DNA of 64,000 nucleotides from Tetragnatha versicolor (taxonomy: Eukaryota > Arthropoda > Arachnida > Araneae > Tetragnathidae), in assembly GCA_024610705.1 (NCBI GenBank), contig JANDEH010000010.1, forward strand, positions 10,665,349 to 10,729,348, written 5' to 3'. Positions 61,260 to 64,000 of this stretch are shown here, piece by piece. The notes beneath the pieces are model-generated. The model was not told where the DNA came from and ran no database searches. It was given only the letters and a program-made list of their open reading frames with translations. A program made the position numbers and the translations under genes. Position 1 is the first letter of the stretch, and each line of letters begins with the position of its first letter.

Positions 61260-61440
61260 TTAAAATTAATTAAATTTACACAATAAGGAAAAATTAATAT
61301 GGATTAATATGGATGCTAATATGGATTAATATGGATTGTTTTTTTCAAATAATCACCAATAAGAAATTTTAAAAAAGATAAACGTATACTGTGTAAGAAT
61401 TTATTTTATGCACTTTATATCCCGGTATGGATCTAGTAGC
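61260..61440. repeat. R repeat fragment with TAATATGGAT microrepeat
   Basis: AATTTACACAATAAGGAAAA and AATCACCAATAAGAAATTTT match repeat R. At 61294-61338 a 10-base motif TAATATGGAT is repeated four times with a small interruption. Confidence 0.6.
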
Positions 61441-61557
61441 TGTTTGGGTAAATCCCGGTCTTCAGTTCAGAAGGTCGGGGATCAACCCCCTGACGTGGGA
61501 TTCTGAGATTTCTATAATATCACGAGATTTTTAAGGAAATCTTTAAAATAAAATACA

Positions 61558-61860
61558 CGGCCCGGTGGCGTTGTGGAAGCGCATCGCGCTCCCTGGCTAA
61601 GGTCCGGGGTTCAAACCTGGCCTCTGGCCAATGCAGACTCCGCCTTTCATCCCTCCGGTGTCGATAATGAGTACCAAGGTTACTTGGGGAAATCAAGATC
61701 GTGTTAGCATTAAGCTAGCGCGCTAAGCTGACCTTGACATTCAGTCACACGTTCTGTAACAGCTCTGCATATGACCTCACCCAGTGAGGCCAAGTTCTAC
61801 TGGAGTTTGAAGGTCCACCGACCTAGGTACTCCCTTATCCTCCTCCTCGATTTTTTTTCG
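61558..61860 (+). mobile_element. tRNA-derived SINE (second family)
   Basis: The head CGGCCCGGTGGCGTTGTGG has an A-box-like GTGGCGTTGTGG. A B-box-like GGTTCAAACC sits about 45 bases further, as in a tRNA. A GC-richer body of about 230 bases follows, ending in CCTCCTCCTCG and a T8 run. It differs in sequence from the SINE at 19765. A target duplication was not identified. Confidence 0.7.
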
Positions 61861-61973
61861 ATATCCTGGTGAAAACACAACATAAAACGAATGTCCTATG
61901 AAAGTATCATGCAAACCACCAAAACTTCCTTTCTGTTCAAGTTTAATAAAAAAAATAAAATTCGGGCCATATA

Positions 61974-63239
61974 CGGGGGTGTTTTAAAAGTCCGTTTCGT
62001 GACTTTATGGACCCAACACACAAGTCCTTGAGTCACGGAAGTAAGATCTACCCCTAGGTAAGTGACTCTGGAGAATCCATTGTGACTTACAGCGCCCCTA
62101 GCGGAAAAATAAAAATGTTTAAAAACCTCAGGGAGATTGTTGCCAACGTTATGAAAAACTCACTGAAAAAAAATTTATTTGATAATATCATGAATATTCG
62201 GGGAGATATTAGCGTGTGAGAATAGCACTTTTTCAGGCCTCAAAAAAGAAAAAGTTCGTAAATTTGCAAATTTTTAAGGCGACTGCCTACGTTGGGAGAA
62301 GATTTTTAAAAAACATTATATGTAACTTGTTTACATATTTTTTCTTAACCAATGTAGTTTAAATTACTGATATGTGTAAAAATTACCCTAATTTTATAAA
62401 AAATATTTTTAAAAATAGCAATTTACACTAAAATTTGGCGGAAATTTACAATTACGTCAACACCTCTATAGGTAAATATATGAGTTTTTTTTGAAAACTC
62501 TTGAAAATTTGTTTAAAAAATATTTAAAAAAAAAAGGTTCATTTTAAGATATATAGCATAGCTCCTTTAATTTTCAAAATTTTGCTTAGCTTTTAGTTCA
62601 ATGCACAGGTATTTATTTAAGGAACATGTGATTTCAAGAATTTTCAAAAAAACTTTTATATATTTACCTATAGAGGTGTTGGCTTGATTGTAAATTTCCG
62701 ACAAATTTTAGTAATAATTGCTATTTTAAAAAATATATTTTATAAAATTAGGGTCATTTTTACATATATTAGTTATTTAAACTACATTGGTTAAGAAAAA
62801 ATATGTAAACAAGTTACATACAATGTTTTTTAAAAAACTTCTCCCAACGTAGGCAGTCGCCAGTGTTATTGTGTTTTTTAGTTGAATGAAGACAAAATTT
62901 AATCAAAAATAAAAAATCGAACGAACTTTTCCTTTTTTGAGGCCTGAAAAAGTGCTTTTATCAGATGCTAATATCTCCGCGAATATTCACGATATTTTCA
63001 TGAAATTTTTTTCAGTGAGTTCTTCATGACATTGGCAATGATTCTCATTGAAGATTTTGCTCTATCTCCTTTAGTTTTTAAATTATTTTTTGAACTTTTT
63101 TATTTAGCCGCTAGGGGTGCTGTAAGTAATCTCAATGGATTCTCCAGGGTCATTAACCTAAGGGTAGACCTAACTTCCGTGACGCTAGGGCACGTTGGTT
63201 CCAAATAAAAGACGCGAAACGGACTTTTGAAACACCCTG
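61974..63239. mobile_element. TA-flanked foldback element, copy 3, with nested insertion
   Basis: Ends CGGGGGTGTTTTAAAAGTCC and (opposite strand) CAGGGTGTTTCAAAAGTCCG are flanked by TA (61972-61973 and 63240-63241). The arms match copy 1. A 584-bp palindromic element (62278-62861) interrupts the middle, so the foldback itself is about 680 bp. Confidence 0.85.
62278..62861. mobile_element. 584-bp palindromic element nested in foldback copy 3
   Basis: The ends GGCGACTGCCTACGTTGGGA and its inverted copy are perfect. Inverted similarity continues for about 240 bp per arm, through AACTTGTTTACATATTTTTT, AACCAATGTAGTTTAAAT and ACCTCTATAGGTAAATATAT. Copy 1 of the host foldback shows the uninterrupted site TTTTTAAGTGTTATTG (22822-22837). 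At most a 1-bp duplication is visible, so the transposon class is open. Confidence 0.8.
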
Positions 63240-63241
63240 TA

Positions 63242-64000
63242 TATTTTATTAGATTTTATATGAAACCGTTTTGACTTATAAAAAAGATACACTGCCATAG
63301 TATTTTATTTCCAAATCTCTGAATCAACGCCCATATTTTAAGTAAAGGTAGCTAGACTGCAGCTCGTGAACTGTGGACTGTTCACCTTCCTAGTTAAAAA
63401 TTTGAGGATAATATCGCTTTTGTATCACTAATGAAAATTTATTAAATTTACACGATAAGGAAAAAAGTTAACGTCAAAATATTTTTTAAATGTAGCTGTT
63501 ATAACAATGCACACCAATTTAATTGATTATCATTTTTCAAAAAACCGATTTGTGAAAAAAAAAGTCTTCAAAATAAGGGTATGTTAATCACCAATAAGAA
63601 ATTCATAAAAATAAATACATATAATTTATATCAGCATATATATTAGTGAACATCATCATAGTGTTGGTCATGTAAATCACCGAAACTTCCGTTTTGGTTA
63701 TGTTAAATAGGATATTAAAATTAAAGCTACCTATACTATACATCCTTCCCGCTATCATAACCGTTTTGATTTTTTGGAAATATACTGCCAGACTTCCCCA
63801 AATGAAACTTCAAACAAATTTCTTTGAATCCCCGCTCCAATTTTAAGCAAAAGTAACTAGACTGCAGCTCGAGATCTGTTGATGTGGATATAACTCTTCA
63901 TTTGCCTAGTTAAAACTTTGAGGTCAGTAACGGTTAATATCGTTTTGTATAGGGGAGAGAGGGGTAGTAAGAAACTTTCGAAATTCCACAGAAATCTGTT
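63242..64000. repeat. R repeat, copy B (runs off the window)
   Basis: One full ~495-bp unit (from about 63262) and the start of the next (63757), with the same landmark order as copy A and an intact CCTATACT site at 63730-63737 where copy A carries the hAT-like element. It continues past the window end with AGGGGAGAGAGGGGTAGTAA. Confidence 0.85.

Overview
This window looks like gene-poor, AT-rich intergenic DNA from a metazoan nuclear genome. An arthropod is the best guess, from the mix of tRNA-derived SINEs, a LINE tail ending in ATT repeats, many TA-, TTAA- and 8-bp-flanked MITEs, foldback elements and an LTR retroelement with an arthropod-style Gag layout. I could not assign a species. No cellular protein-coding gene is supported. 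The only convincing intact coding region is a 631-codon Gag-like ORF inside a retroelement. Most other long open frames are chance frames in simple or low-complexity sequence.

Layout. 0-7.4 kb: non-coding DNA with a short hAT-like MITE, a diverged ~193-bp tandem duplication, a hairpin and a purine-rich tract. 7.4-12.2 kb: a foldback element (9-bp target duplication, arms built of 17-bp subrepeats) whose right arm was split by a young, complete LTR retrotransposon (two 227-bp LTRs, 5-bp target duplication, PBS, PPT, Gag-only coding capacity). 12.2-16.8 kb: a GC-rich island, a tiny TTAA-flanked MITE, a 1.26-kb piggyBac-type element, a MITE, and a 5'-truncated LINE whose tail is a ~580-bp ATT microsatellite. 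19.8-21 kb: a tRNA-derived SINE and a 145-bp inverted-repeat element enclosing a hammerhead-ribozyme-like fold. 22.5-29.2 kb: densely nested repeats, comprising a TA-flanked foldback, a ~500-bp satellite-like repeat (called R here), a hAT-like element inside R, a second transposon inside that, then another TIR element, a long inverted repeat and a truncated foldback copy.

29-45 kb: mostly non-coding, with several MITEs and palindromes and scattered GC-richer islands without ORFs. 45.5-49.4 kb: a ~410-bp tandem satellite interrupted by a TA-flanked element with ~185-bp inverted repeats. 51.4-52.3 kb: three MITE-like pieces, one a clear hAT MITE. 57-64 kb: further R copies, a pogo-like end, a 1.38-kb long inverted repeat, a second SINE and a third foldback copy carrying its own nested 584-bp palindromic insertion.

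The parts do not form a pathway. They record successive transposition, and several insertions can be ordered because an uninterrupted copy of the target lies elsewhere in the same window. The most unusual items are the hammerhead-like fold between perfect inverted repeats, the Gag-only LTR element with a chromatin-protein-like tail, and the foldback element with tandem-repeat arms and a cluster of TGACC/GGTCA palindromes at its centre.
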